Below are positions 47,190 through 58,064 of a stretch of DNA of 64,000 bases, piece by piece. Each line of letters starts with the position of its first letter. Position 1 is the first letter of the stretch. The notes beneath the pieces were generated by a model that saw only the letters and a list, made by a program, of their open reading frames with translations, had not been told where the DNA came from and searched no databases. The translations under genes and the position numbers were made by a program. Source of the DNA: JBMNGG01 sp050949705 (lineage in GTDB: Bacteria > Bacillota > Thermosediminibacteria > Thermosediminibacterales > Tepidanaerobacteraceae); the NCBI GenBank assembly GCA_050949705.1, contig JBMNGG010000006.1, positions 62,001-126,000 on the forward strand, read 5' to 3'.

Positions 47190-48301
47190 TGAAGGATGAA
47201 TTAAATGGTTATGTTCACGATGCATATCGCATGCTACACTCAATACCCGAAACTGCAATGGAAGAGTATAAGACAGCAGCTTACCTAGCAAAAGAGATAA
47301 GAAGCTTTGGCTATAAAGTAACGGAAAATGTGGGCGGCACTGGTATAATAGCTATACTAGATAGCGGTAAGCCTGGATTGACTGTGGGGTTACGGGCGGA
47401 CATGGATGCGTTAACTTATGATATAGATGGAATCTTAGAGTGCCGACATACATGCGGACATGACGCTAACTCAGCAATGGTCTTGGCTGCTGCGCGTATG
47501 GTGGCGGAGCGCGGAATAAATAAAGGCAAATGTGTAGTGCTGTTTCAGCCCGGCGAGGAACCCATACTTGGTGCATTGGCAATGATAGAATCAGGTATGC
47601 TTGACAATCTAGGTTTGAATGAAATATATGGCATACATCTCAATGCTGGTCTTAGAAATGGTGAGATTACGCCAGCTTTGTGCCATAGTGCGTCAGGTCG
47701 CATGAAAATCACATTTTTTGGTAAATCCACAGATGTATCTACTTCTGATCATGGTGTTAATGCTGTGGAGGTAGCAGCTATGGCGGTACATGGCATAAAT
47801 GCCATACATATGGATCCCATGATACCTCATTCTATCAAGACTACACATCTTACGGTGAAGGAACTTGAACCAGAGGGAGTACAGGATTGGATAGAAATGA
47901 TTGTAGACCTTAAGCATCAGGATACACCTTCGTATGCAAAGATGCAGGATAAAGCCAAAAAAGTGGTCACTGAAATAGCAAAAGCGATAGGTGCAAGCGT
48001 TACAGTCCAACCTATCAACTATGTACCTGGCGCACAGCTTTCAGAAGAAGCCATTGAAGTAGCCAGGCAGGCAATAATTGAAGAATTGGGGGAAGAATGG
48101 TGTGCTGATCCAACGTACGCTACAGGTGGTGACGACTTCCATTATTTCGCGCCGCATCTTGGATGCAGATCCACATATCTCGGTGTTGGTGCGGATGTGT
48201 ACCCCAGCTTGCATCATCAAGATATGCAGTTTGATCCCGCAGCATTGGATCGTGGTGCCAGGGTGCTTGCCAATATCGTATGTAGGCAACTGACGCTTTG
48301 A
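47186..48301 (+). CDS. M20 amidohydrolase/peptidase
   Basis: 371 residues. Metal and catalytic residues are all visible: GLRADMDALTYD, RHTCGHDANSAMVLAAA, LFQPGEEPILGA, and near the end YATGGDDFHYFAP with SLHHQDMQF. The middle dimerisation domain has SDHGVNAVEVAAMAVHGIN. It starts by ATGA overlap with the preceding degenerate homologue. It probably removes an acyl or amino-acyl group from a small substrate imported by the adjacent Liv-type transporter. Confidence 0.9.
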   Translation: MMKDELNGYVHDAYRMLHSIPETAMEEYKTAAYLAKEIRSFGYKVTENVGGTGIIAILDSGKPGLTVGLRADMDALTYDIDGILECRHTCGHDANSAMVLAAARMVAERGINKGKCVVLFQPGEEPILGALAMIESGMLDNLGLNEIYGIHLNAGLRNGEITPALCHSASGRMKITFFGKSTDVSTSDHGVNAVEVAAMAVHGINAIHMDPMIPHSIKTTHLTVKELEPEGVQDWIEMIVDLKHQDTPSYAKMQDKAKKVVTEIAKAIGASVTVQPINYVPGAQLSEEAIEVARQAIIEELGEEWCADPTYATGGDDFHYFAPHLGCRSTYLGVGADVYPSLHHQDMQFDPAALDRGARVLANIVCRQLTL

Positions 48302-48354
48302 GGTGATTAATAAAGATCAATACAATCTAACAAATTTTAAGGAGGAATGTTTAA

Positions 48355-48774
48355 ATGGGTAAAAAAGTATTAGCAGTCGTGCTCTGTCTAATTATGACAT
48401 TGGCACTTTTGACAGGGTGCAAAAATGCTGAGACCACTGAAGGCGACGCAAAAGAAGGAACATCATCAGAAGAGAGCACAAAAGTTGATCCTGTCAAGAT
48501 CGCGGTAGTAAATCCTCTTTCTGGTGCAAGTGCGGACTGCGGTAGGATGACTAAGGATGGCGCAGAGCTTTTCAAAAAGGTCATAAATGAGGCTGGCGGA
48601 ATAGCCTCTCTTGGCGGTGCAAAGGTTGAAATTGATTACTATGATTGCACCAGTGACCCGGCACAGACCAAGGCGGTTACTTATGGTTTCATGGAGTATA
48701 AAAAACTAAATAAGCATTTTAAGGTCAATATCTGTGGTTTAAAGGACATTTTGTCGAAAACTGTGTCAACGTAA
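48355..48774 (+). pseudogene. Branched-chain-amino-acid-type binding lipoprotein, internally deleted
   Basis: The first ~105 residues are a normal LivJ-type binding protein: lipoprotein signal (LALLTGCKN, Cys about 22), a Ser/Glu linker, then PVKIAVVNPLSGASADCGRMTKDGAELFKKVINEAGG and SDPAQTKAV. After that the sequence becomes unrelated and stops at residue 139, while the family is about 380 residues. A large internal or C-terminal deletion is indicated. The gene heads the Liv operon. Confidence 0.8.
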
Positions 48775-48822
48775 ACTGACGAGGTAATAAACATATAAAA
48801 TTTATTGGGATGGGTGAATACT

Positions 48823-49700
48823 ATGAATTTGTGGATGCTAGGTCAATCAGTACTTAATGGTCTCGCAATGGGAGGTGTGTATGCACTGGTTGCGGTCGGC
48901 TTGACTATCATATTTGGTGTTATGAAGGTTATTAACTTTGCACAAGGTGAGTATCTCGTTTTTGGAATGTATGTCACCTGGCTACTAAATAATTTAACTG
49001 GGTGGAGACCATATATATTGCTGCCCATAGTAGCAGTGATTTGCTTTGTGTTTGGTCAAATATCCTTTAAGACGATGATTAAACGGCTTGTAGGGAAAAA
49101 TAGTACAAACTTTATTGTGGCAACTATGGGATTATCATTTTTCCTTATTAGTTTATATCAACTGCTATTTTCAGCAAACTATTGGTTCATAAAGACCGAG
49201 GTTGCAGAAGAAACACTAAAATTAGGACAAATATCGATAGGAATGCCGCGTGTTATTGCTGGCGGTCTAATGATTGTTGTGGTAATACTTGTGAATCTAT
49301 TTCTCCAAAAACTGATATGGGTAAGGCGATGCGTGCTACTTCAGAAAATAGAGCCGTTGCGCAAATGATGGGTGTGGACACCCAGCGTATTTTTGGGTTT
49401 GCGTTTTCGCTGGGAACTATGTTGGCAGGAATTGCTGGTACTATGCTTACACCCATATATTTCATACATCCGAATTGCGGTACACCATTTAAGACAATAT
49501 CTATGGTTATTATAGTAATGGGCGGTCTTGGTAACATTGGAGGCGCGGTGGTTAGTGCTTTGATTGCTGGTGTCGTGGAAGGTGTAATTGGAGCATATAT
49601 TTCCAATGATCTTGCTCCTGCCGGTGCTTATCTAATGTTGATTCTAGTGCTTACATTTAGACCTGCTGGATTATTTGGGAAAGGGGCGCGTAAAGCATGA
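48823..49700 (+). pseudogene. livH: LivH-type ABC permease, one frameshift
   Basis: Full-length (~292 residues) when joined. The first frame gives LNGLAMGGVYALVAVGLTIIFGVMKVINFAQGEY and six helices to VNLFLQK. The second frame continues TDMGKAMRATSENRAVAQMMGVD and ends RPAGLFGKGARKA. The break is at CAAAAACTG near 49306-49312; one extra A in that run restores the frame. ATG 48823 begins MNLWMLGQ. Confidence 0.85.
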
Positions 49701-50659
49701 ATAAGCAAAAACTTAAAATTGGGCAGACTATAGTATTGGGTTTACTGTTTGCTGCGCTTTTGCTGTTCCCACAGTTTGCAAAGCAGAATTATTATGTTTC
49801 GGTTGCAGTACAGGTGCTGGTATTTGCGTCGTTGGCAACCTCATGGAACATTCTTGGTGCTACGCTGGTCAAGTTTCTTGGTGCCATGCTTCATTCTTGG
49901 CTATAGGTGCATACAGTGCAGCACTATTATATGTTAATTTGGGTATCTCACCGTTTTTAGGACTTTTTGTGGGTGTTGCCATATCACTTATATTAGCATT
50001 TATAATAGGTAACGCTGCTTTCAGACTTAGAGGAGTATTCTTTTCACTTCTTACCATATCTTTTGTTGAAATCGTCCGCGTAGTCCTTCTTTATTGGAAG
50101 AGTCTCACTAGGGGTGCAGAAGGAGTAGTTATAACTTACAGGGAACATAGTTGGGCAAGTCTGACATTCCGTACAAATACGAATTTTTATTACATAATGT
50201 TGGTTATACTTGTAATATCAATATTTATCTCTTGGCGAGTAGAGCGCTCCAAGATGGGATACTATCTTAAAGCTATACGTGCAGATCAGGACGCTGCAGA
50301 ATCTCTTGGTATAGAGGCTTATAAGATTAAGCTAAATGCTTTGTTGATAAGTGCAGTAATGACGTCGGTTATAGGTAGTTTCTATGCCTTTTTCCTAGCA
50401 TACATAGATCCTACAACGGTAAGTGCGCTGGCAATTTCAACAAAAATAGGCTCCATGGCTATTGTAGGAGGATTAGGAGCCCTGTTTGGTCCTCTGATTG
50501 GTGCAATAGTTTTGGTGCCACTTTCTGAACTTACCAATGCTTGGCTTGGTCATACCGGTTCCGGATGCTGCTTTACGGATTGATAATGATGGTAATTATA
50601 ATTTCCGTCCAGAGGGAATAATAAGCTTTTTTACAAAAGATAAGCAAGGCATGGGTTAA
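49697..50659 (+). pseudogene. livM: LivM-type ABC permease, frameshifted
   Basis: Joined product about 320 residues with eight to ten helices. The start overlaps livH by 4 bases. The frame breaks after SWNILG (near 49857), where one base would give GGYAGQVS. It breaks again near 50563 (TGSG then MLLYGLIMMVIIISV) and near 50612 (then PEGIISFFTKDKQGMG, stop 50659). Core permease motif IRADQDAAESLGIEAYKIKL is intact. Confidence 0.82.
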
Positions 50660-50694
50660 TCACTTCAAATTAGTAAAGAAAGCGAGGGATTCAC

Positions 50695-51426
50695 TTGAAA
50701 GAAATTATGAAGATTAACCATCTTTCCAAAAAATTTGGTGGCATCAAAGCTGTTGACGATGTGACTTTAACGATACATGAAGGAGAGCTCTTGGGTCTTA
50801 TTGGGCCTAATGGTTCTGGCAAGTCCACATTTGTTAATCTAATTACAGGTTTTTATACTCCGGATTCTGGACAAGTAATGTTTCAGGGACATAACATACT
50901 GAACCTTAGTATAGCCAAACGTTCACGACTTGGCATCGGCAGGACATTTCAATCTCCCAAACCTTTCACACGCATGACTGTATTTGAGAGTATATACACT
51001 ATTGCTATGCAGACACTTTCCATGAAGGATGCGGAAAATAAAAGTGAGGAGATAATGGATATGATGCAGCTAACATCACAAGCGGAAATGCCAAGCGAAA
51101 TGTTACCAATAGAGAAGCGCAAATGGCTTGATATGGCACGTATACTAGCTACCGATCCTAAAATCATAATGATGGACGAGGTACTGGCAGGTCTTAATCC
51201 GCGAGAGATGGCTACTAGTGTAGAAATGGTAAGAAAGATCAACGCATCCGGTATAGCGATACTTTTCATTGAGCACGTTATGTCTGCGGTGGTAAATCTT
51301 TGCGAAAGGATTGTAGTACTCAACGAAGGTAGGCTCTTGGCAGAAGGAGTACCCGATGAGGTCATGAATAACCCCAAGGTCATAAATGTTTATTTGGGAG
51401 GAGGTTATAAGCATGCTTCAAATTGA
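50695..51426 (+). CDS. livG: LivG-type ABC ATPase
   Basis: 243 residues; TTG start 7 bases after GAGGG. Walker A GPNGSGKST, Q-loop IGRTFQSPKPF, Walker B IIMMDEVLAGLNP, switch His LFIEHVMSAV. The signature region reads LPIEKRKWLDMARIL, a divergent LivG-type form. The long LivG-specific C-terminal tail is shortened. The end overlaps livF. Confidence 0.9.
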   Translation: MKEIMKINHLSKKFGGIKAVDDVTLTIHEGELLGLIGPNGSGKSTFVNLITGFYTPDSGQVMFQGHNILNLSIAKRSRLGIGRTFQSPKPFTRMTVFESIYTIAMQTLSMKDAENKSEEIMDMMQLTSQAEMPSEMLPIEKRKWLDMARILATDPKIIMMDEVLAGLNPREMATSVEMVRKINASGIAILFIEHVMSAVVNLCERIVVLNEGRLLAEGVPDEVMNNPKVINVYLGGGYKHASN

Positions 51427-52116
51427 TAATATTTCCGCGTCCTATGGCGATTTAAAGGTACTCTTTAATGTTTCATTACATGTAGATGATGGTGAGTGCG
51501 TAGCCCTTTTAGGTTCTAATGGAGCAGGTAAAACCACAATACTCAGCATACTTTCTGGCTTTGTACCTGTTACTGAAGGCTCAATCACATGGAATGGTAT
51601 CAATCTTATTAATATGCCGGCAAAGGATAGGGCGGAAAATGGCATAGCTCATATACCGCAAGGTCGTGGTATATTTGGCACTTTGGATGTTATGGATAAC
51701 CTTTTAATGGGTGGGTATTGTAAGCGCGTAAAAGAACGTCGGATGGAGAATATTGAAAAAGTATTCGCCCTATTCCCCAAGCTCAAAAAACGTCAAAAGC
51801 AGATAGCCGGATCGCTTTCAGGTGGTGAACAGCAAATGCTAGCTATTGCCCGTGCTATGGTCATGGAGCCATCACTGCTTATGTTAGATGAACCATCTCT
51901 CGGTCTTGCTCCTATAATAGTTGAAGAGGTATTTGAGACATTCGCAAGGTAATGGGTACCGGTGTATCTGTGCTCATAATTGAGCAGAATGTAAGGGCAG
52001 CTCTTTCTATAGCTCAGCGTGGCTATGTTATAGAAACCGGACATATTGTTTTAGAAGATACTTCTGAAAGTCTTATAACCAATGAAAAAGTTAAGAAAGC
52101 CTTTCTGGGCATTTGA
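51414..52116 (+). pseudogene. livF: LivF-type ABC ATPase, one frameshift
   Basis: About 234 residues when joined. ATG 51414 lies inside the livG end, behind GGGAGGAGG. Walker A GSNGAGKTT, IPQGRGIFGTLDVMDNL, signature LSGGEQQM, Walker B LLMLDEPSLGLAP. The frame breaks after ETFA near 51946; one added base continues VMGTGVSVLIIEQNVRAAL and ends VKKAFLGI at 52116. Confidence 0.87.
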
Positions 52117-52778
52117 CGCAGTACATATTCCAAGGAAATATTATCAGTAACTCAAGTTTTCCACCCGCTAATTGTAGCTTGAACCTTGAAAAAGCTATAT
52201 AGTCACGCACATAACAACAATTTTTGTTTTAAAGGATGCGGTATAGTACTCAAAAATGTATCCATAATCATATTAGCCATTTTCTGATCACCTATAGTTC
52301 TATCATCGGTAGCATTTCTAGCTTCCATAGATCTCTATATACCACTAACCAACCTGTCTAAAACCATTGTATATGTGCTAATATAAAAACAGGGGCTAAG
52401 CTTAAATGATTTTCAGCCTGCTGACTAGAAATCAAATCTACTGCGGCGTAAAGTTGGAGAGATAAAATAGATATATATCAATCTACATCTAGCCTGTTTC
52501 TTTGAAAAAACAAGGGTTCATTAAAGTTACACTTTTTATGCTTTTCTTTTGTTTTATTTCTGAATTTAACCCTTAACATGTTACCAGATTTACTTTACTA
52601 ATTTGGTAGTTGAGGAGGAAGACAGGTGACTCAATCATCACACACTTAACCAGAAATCTACGACTCACCTCACTGTGATTTGTAGTGTGTCTTCTTCTCA
52701 AAGTAATTACAGCGACGAATCGAATACATTTTCATTACTATTTGTGCGGTTAGCGGTAGCGACGGAATGGAGGTTTAT
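52117..52778. other. 660-base region without recognisable gene
   Basis: All frames are short and interrupted. No homology recognised. It separates the Liv operon from the Mad-like genes and may contain degraded sequence. Confidence 0.4.
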
Positions 52779-53174
52779 ATGACAATTTACGGAGTGGCAA
52801 TCATCTCTGGCTGTATGTTTGTCGGAAATCTAATAGGAGATATTTTGGGTGAATTAATGATGGTTAATTCAAATGTGGGCGGTGTAGGGTTTTCCATGAT
52901 TTTTCTCATTCTAATGACCGATTCTAGTTTGTTTGGAAGTAAACTGTCTAAATCCGCCATTGATGGGTTAAAATATTGGCAGAACATGTATATCCCCGTG
53001 GTAGCAGCAATGACTGCATCACAAAACGTTGTTCAAGCAATGTCTGGGGGAGTGGTGGCTGTCGTAGCCGGGTTTTTGGCAACTACTGTATGTTTTTTAC
53101 TTCTTCCATTGTTTAATATTAAGCTGTTTAAGTCATATCTGGACCAACAGGAATCGGAGATTATAGCAGAGTGA
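52779..53174 (+). CDS. madL: Malonate carrier subunit MadL-like
   Basis: 131 residues with four helices. The pattern IYGVAIISGCMFVGNLIGDILGELMMVNSNVGGVGFSM and GLKYWQNMYIPVVAAMTASQNVVQAMSGGVVAVVAG fits MadL, the small subunit of the Na+-dependent malonate transporter. ATG 52779 has GGAGG 5 bases upstream. It overlaps madM by 4 bases. Confidence 0.82.
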   Translation: MTIYGVAIISGCMFVGNLIGDILGELMMVNSNVGGVGFSMIFLILMTDSSLFGSKLSKSAIDGLKYWQNMYIPVVAAMTASQNVVQAMSGGVVAVVAGFLATTVCFLLLPLFNIKLFKSYLDQQESEIIAE

Positions 53175-53941
53175 GTACAGTTTTTGGTATTGCCCAAAAT
53201 ATTATGATAAAAAACGGGTTGGTAATGTCTTTTTTAGTTGTAGGTATGTTGATGTGGAGTTCTATGTTGGTATCAAAGTATCTAACCAAGGGGAGGATAC
53301 ATAGTTCGGCTATCGCAATTGTTTTGGGGCTTATTCTTGCATATGTGGGAGGCATTCTGACCGGTGGTGGGAATGGGCTTGCTGATATTGCCATTTTTGC
53401 TGGGATAGGAACACTTGGAGGGTCTATGCTGCGTGATTTTACCATTGTGTCAACCGCTTATGGTGCATCTATATATGAGATTCAAAATGTGGGCTTGTGG
53501 GTTTAGTATCACTTTTCTCAGGAATAATAACTGCTTTTCTAATTGGGGCTTGCTACTGCTATTTGTTTCGGCTATAAAGATCCGGTTAGTATTACCACCA
53601 TCGCTGCTGGTACGGTAACTTTTATTGTTGGTCCGGTGACCGGTGCATCAATAGGTTCTAGTTCTCCTGTAATTGCTATAGCAATTGCCGCGGGTCTGGT
53701 GAAATCTATTACAGTTATGGTGCTAACGCCTATTATTGCAAAGAAAATTGGCTTGACTACACCGAAAGCCGCCATGATCTATGGCGGACTAATGGGTACC
53801 ACAAGTGGTGTGGCTGCTGGTCTAGCAGCTACTGATGCGAGGCTTATACCATATGGTGCAATGACAGCAACCTTTTATACAGGTCTGGGATGTTTGCTAT
53901 GTCCTACGATTCTCTATTGGGTAATACGGCTCGTGTTTTAG
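53171..53941 (+). pseudogene. madM: Malonate carrier subunit MadM-like, frameshifted
   Basis: Joined product about 256 residues, as expected for MadM. The first part (AQNIMIKNGLVMSFLVVGMLMWSSM..., GGGNGLADIAIFAGIGTLGGSMLRDF) stops at 53506. An intermediate frame gives GLVSLFSGIITAFLIG, and the third (ATAICFGYKDPVSITTIAAGTVTFIVGPVTG to RLVF) runs to 53941. Breaks near 53500 and 53550. Confidence 0.8.
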
Positions 53942-54821
53942 ATGACTGAATTTACTCCACGGACCTTCCATACAAGGTCCCTGCTTTCCCTGGGCACCCA
54001 TGTTCTTGGCGAAAATATTCAGTATTTCAGCGATTATTTTCGCCTCAAAATATACCAGAGGGAAGCCATCTCGTATCAATAGGTCTTCGTGATATAAAAG
54101 ATAACTTTAACTTGAGTTATAGAAACCAAAATAAACCTTAACATATATGTTAGCGTTTGTAAAAAGCACAATAACAGACTCTTCGCTACTTAGGATGGGC
54201 AACCTATTGTTTTTAAAAAATATAGGCAGAAATCCAAGTTTAGTTGTTAGCAATCAGATAACCATCGTAATCAAATTTTTAGTAGTGCGGTATCTTCTGG
54301 CCTTGGCAGCTTGTACCAGACTGTTGACATCTTCGGGCATTGCGTTGGATGATTTATGATTTTAAACCAGTTAATAATGCCCTGCAAGTTTTTTTAGGGA
54401 TACTTAGACTAGACGTGATAGAAGTGCAAAGATATAGAAAATCATTACATGCAACTATTGAAATAAAGTATTATTTATTATGAATACTGGCCAATGCCGC
54501 CAAAATATTATTATCCTGCTTATTACGGCTTCCATGCAAAGGATTATATTATAGAGTGTAGTTATGCTACAAAGTTAGACCATTTCAATGAACAACAATA
54601 AAACGAAATTGGTGAATACTGATAGATTTTCATTATAAAATTAAGAGTAGAGGAAATGACCACATCATTTTCTCAGACATAGGATCAGTATTTAGATGTG
54701 TCCTACTCGCTGTTTGGTTTTATCGGAGTTCAGGACTGAAATTGCGCATTTAATAGTGCTCAGAGCATTGCCATATCAGATTTTTGAATTAAAGCAACAA
54801 ATTACCAGTGTGAGGAGTGTT
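53942..54821. other. 880-base degraded region
   Basis: No intact gene. A LysR-like fragment is listed separately. Near 54481-54600 one frame reads YWPMPPKYYYPAYYGFHAKD, a Tyr/Pro-rich peptide without a clear start. The rest is unrecognised. Confidence 0.35.
54140..54360 (+). pseudogene. LysR-type regulator fragment
   Basis: Across two frames: NLLFLKNIGRNPSLVVSNQITIVIKFLV, then SSGLGSLYQTVDIFGH. This matches the effector-domain pattern around the LysR Ser-Gly-Leu-Gly segment. No HTH part found nearby. Confidence 0.4.
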
Positions 54822-56132
54822 ATGGTGACCGTAATGATGACGATTTTTCTTATTGCACTATTGGGATATATTTTAGGGAAAATAGAACTTGCTGGATTAC
54901 AGCTTGGAACATCTGGAGTATTACTTATAGCTTTAGTCTTTGGACATCTGGGTTTTGAGGTACCTTCTGTTGTTCGTGAACTTGGTCTTATTTGTTTTTG
55001 TTACATCTGTTGGATTTATCGCTGGTCCGGTATTTTTCAGGAATTTTAAAAATAAGGCCTTTTCTTACTTAATTCTTGGTGCTCTTGTAATCACTACAGG
55101 ATTTTGTATTACAGTTGGTGCGATAAAGTATTTAATATACCTACAGCTTTAGCAGTAGGAATGTTTACAGGTGCACTGACAAGTACTCCTGGTCTTGCTG
55201 CAGCTATAGAGGCCACAGGAAGTTCATTATCTTCTATCGGTTATGGGATTGCGTATCCCTTTGGAGTGGTTGGCGTTGTGCTGTTTATTCAACTTATGCC
55301 CAAATTATTGAAAGCAGATACTAAGTTTGAAGCATCTAAGTTATCTTTCAGTTACGAAGAAACAGAAACAAAAAAAATTGTACTGAAGAGCTGGTATAAA
55401 GGGATCGGTAATTCTCTGGGTGAGCTGAGATTGTCGAAAAAAAACAATGTAAAATCTCTTGTTCGAAATGGAATCACGATTACTTCTCTATGGAGTGTAC
55501 CTCTAGAAAATGGTGATATATTATATATTACAGGAAAAGATGTGATATCGACCAAGTTGAAATTAAATTAAAGGGGGAATTGGTCACAATTGACCATAGT
55601 GGTATTCTTCCATTGTGTTTGCGGCTGTATTGGGATTGATTCTTGCAGCTATTACATTTAATTTACCGGGAGGTGTACAATTTAATTTTGGCACGTCTGG
55701 AGGACCTCTTATGGCAGGTTTAGTGCTAGGACACTTTAGAAGTATAGGGAAATATTCCATAAAGGTGCCATCTTCAACGTTGGAGTAATTAGAGAGCTTG
55801 GTTTAATGTTATTTCTTATAGGAGCAGGAACGAATGCTGGAAAGGGCTTTGTTTCCGTGCTGGTAGAGCATGGATGGGTGTTGTTTTTCATAGGGTCAGT
55901 TATTACTTTAGTACCCATGTTTGTAGGATATTTTGTTTCAGCTTATTTGTTAAAATTAGAGTTGTTTAATAGTCTTGGAGCACTTTGCGGCGCAATGACA
56001 AGTACTCCTGCACTTGGCACACTCATTAATATATCAGGCACTGATAATGTGGTCGCAGCCTACGCCGCAACTTATCCAATTGCACTTATTTTTGTTATAT
56101 TTACAGCGCAAATATTATCAATTCATTTTTAG
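54822..56132 (+). pseudogene. AspT/YidE-type antiporter, multiply frameshifted
   Basis: Read across frames: an N-terminal half with IALLGYILGKIELAGLQLGTSGVLLIALVFGHLG, then GFIAGPVFFRNFKNKAFSYLILGALVITTG and TGALTSTPGLAAAIEATG. A TrkA-C-like cytoplasmic domain (about 55385-55570: LGELRLSKKNNVKSLVRNGI) comes next. A second half follows with FNFGTSGGPLMAGLVLGH, LGLMLFLIGAGTNAGKGF and GAMTSTPALGTLIN. The two symmetrical halves, each with a (L/M)TSTP motif, define the aspartate:alanine exchanger/YidE family. Breaks near 54990, 55135, 55575 and 55745-55790. Confidence 0.8.
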
Positions 56133-56144
56133 GAGTATTGATAC

Positions 56145-56500
56145 ATAGAATTGGATGGTAATGGTGAAAGTATGTAAATATGGAATGCCTTCTGGAAGGC
56201 TGGATGCCATCCTTCCTACATTGGCGGCATACCCGACGAATTATGGTTCGATAAATCAAACCGTCGTAACTAAAGTAATCGGGGGGCGCAGGTATGAAAC
56301 CACCTAAAGCTTTCAGAATACGAAAGTGTAAATGGAAAATAAAACAATCATAAATGGAAAAGATATATATAAATGGTGAATCCGGACATTTTGATTCATT
56401 GCTTCTGAGAGTGAGAGTCACCCTTCCAGCATGAAAGTTAATGGAAACTCAAACGGAACCATGGCTCATTTTTAGCGGGAGAGTGGTTCTATTATGTTAG
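56145..56500 (+). ncRNA. Highly structured non-coding segment, possibly a group II intron remnant
   Basis: The region lacks ORFs but is rich in short stems: GCCTTC/GAAGGC (about 56190), CGACG...CGTCG enclosing GGTT/AACC (about 56233-56265), and CGTCGTAACTAAAGTAATCGGGG. Together with GTGTAAATGGAA repeats this resembles domain I of bacterial group II introns. No maturase and no clear domain V seen, so the call is tentative. Confidence 0.3.
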
Positions 56501-56516
56501 CAAATGTAAAAAGGAG

Positions 56517-56570
56517 AACCGGTGCTTAAAATATCACTAAAAAGCAGATATATAGCACCGGTTTATTTTA
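56517..56570 (+). terminator. Hairpin terminator
   Basis: AACCGGTGC / GCACCGGTT (9-bp perfect stem) with a 29-base loop, followed by TATTTTATAAT. Confidence 0.5.
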
Positions 56571-56741
56571 TAATACGGTATACAAGCCGCAAAAATAAGA
56601 AGGACACAAAACTAACTCGTTTGATAAAAATATAAACTTACTAAAAGTCTGATTCCGTGACATGATTATTGAGTTTATAGCATGGTATGGGGTTGTAAAA
56701 AACGAAGTAAGAAATGTTATCAAATAGAAAGGAACAAAGAA

Positions 56742-58064
56742 ATGTATTTAAAGAAAAATAATAAGTTATTTTTTGGTTGGGTAGTTATTGCGGCTTCGTG
56801 GTTAATATATTTTTCCAATGTAGGTCTTATATTATATGGCAGTTCAGTCTTGAATGCAAGATGATTTCTGAAAGAAATTTTAATAGTGCCGTAGTAGGAA
56901 TTGCAGTCAGCCTGTGTACTGCTTTTCAAGGAATTACGGGTCCAATTTGCGGATTGATTATAAAAAAAAGAGGCATTAGGACATTCCTATATTATTGGAA
57001 GTTTAATTTTAGCAATTAGTAGCATACTCATAGCCAAATATACAGTAAATGAAAACCATTTCATACTTTTCTTTGGCATACTTGTCGGTGCTGGAATGGG
57101 TTTAGCAGGTATATTAACATCTCAAAGTGCGGTAAATATATGGTTTGATAGGCATAAAGCCATGGCAATGGCTATAACCCTATCAGCAGGTGGAATAGGA
57201 GGATTTATTGCACCCCAAATCCTAGGATATATTCTGTCTTTAGGAAGTTGGGAAATTGGGTGGTATTTTATATGTGTAATGTGTACTATATCTTTACTTC
57301 TTTCAATATTTGTCATTATAAATAAACCCGAAGATATAGGTGAAGTTCCTGATGGAAGACAAAACGGTGCAATAAATAACTATGAACAAATAAACAATAC
57401 AAATACTACACCGGATATACTTAATAAAATATTAAGAACCCAAACAGTATACTTGTTAATATACTGTATTGTTACTAGAAGCACTTTATATTATACATGT
57501 ATTGGTCATGTAGTTATCTATTTGGTAAGCAATGGTATTAAATATGATGATGCAGCTCTTGTTATATCAATAATATCAGCTTCAAGTTTGATTGGGAGAT
57601 TTGCGACCGGTTTCGTAGCTGATAGAAAATTAAAATCAAATACAATGCTAGCATTATCAAATATTATAATGGCAATGGGAATGATTTTATTTAGGAATCT
57701 ATCTTCAGTAGTAATTATATATTTTTCAGCATTTGTATTTGGGTTCGGTGTGGGTTTAGGGCAGGTATCACAACCACTGGCTATTTCAAATTATTACGGT
57801 AGTAATAATTTTCCTGTTATTAACGGAATTATACATCCTATCAACTATATTTTATCAGCAATAGGTCCTTTGACAGCAGGGGTAATGGCAACAACACATA
57901 GTTACAATACCATCTTTTTAATATTGAGTTTGCTTTCATTTTCCGGTGGGTTAGTTATGTTCTATAGCAAACCATATGTCCCAATCTTGAACCCAATAAA
58001 AACTAACATAATTCATGGTAAAACAAATTACCCGCATAAACGAGAGATATGTGCCAAAAAATAA
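56742..58064 (+). pseudogene. MFS transporter (OFA-like), frameshifted
   Basis: About 430 residues across frames. The N-terminus KLFFGWVVIAASWLIYFSNVGLILYGSSV is typical of the oxalate/formate antiporter-like branch. Then come RNFNSAVVGIAVSLCTAFQGITGPICGLIIKKRG, and from about 57060 the long intact part with GAGMGLAGILTSQSAVNIWFDRHKAMAMAITLSAGGIGGF and RFATGFVADRK. Breaks near 56850, 56975 and 57005-57095. Confidence 0.8.

Noticed and set aside
52117..52778. Possible insertion-sequence remnant
   Set aside because: No transposase-like peptide or terminal repeat could be recognised in any frame.
54481..54600. Tyr/Pro-rich peptide (YWPMPPKYYYPAYYGF) resembling a coat or surface peptide
   Set aside because: No start codon with a ribosome binding site, no flanking related genes, and it lies inside a degraded region.
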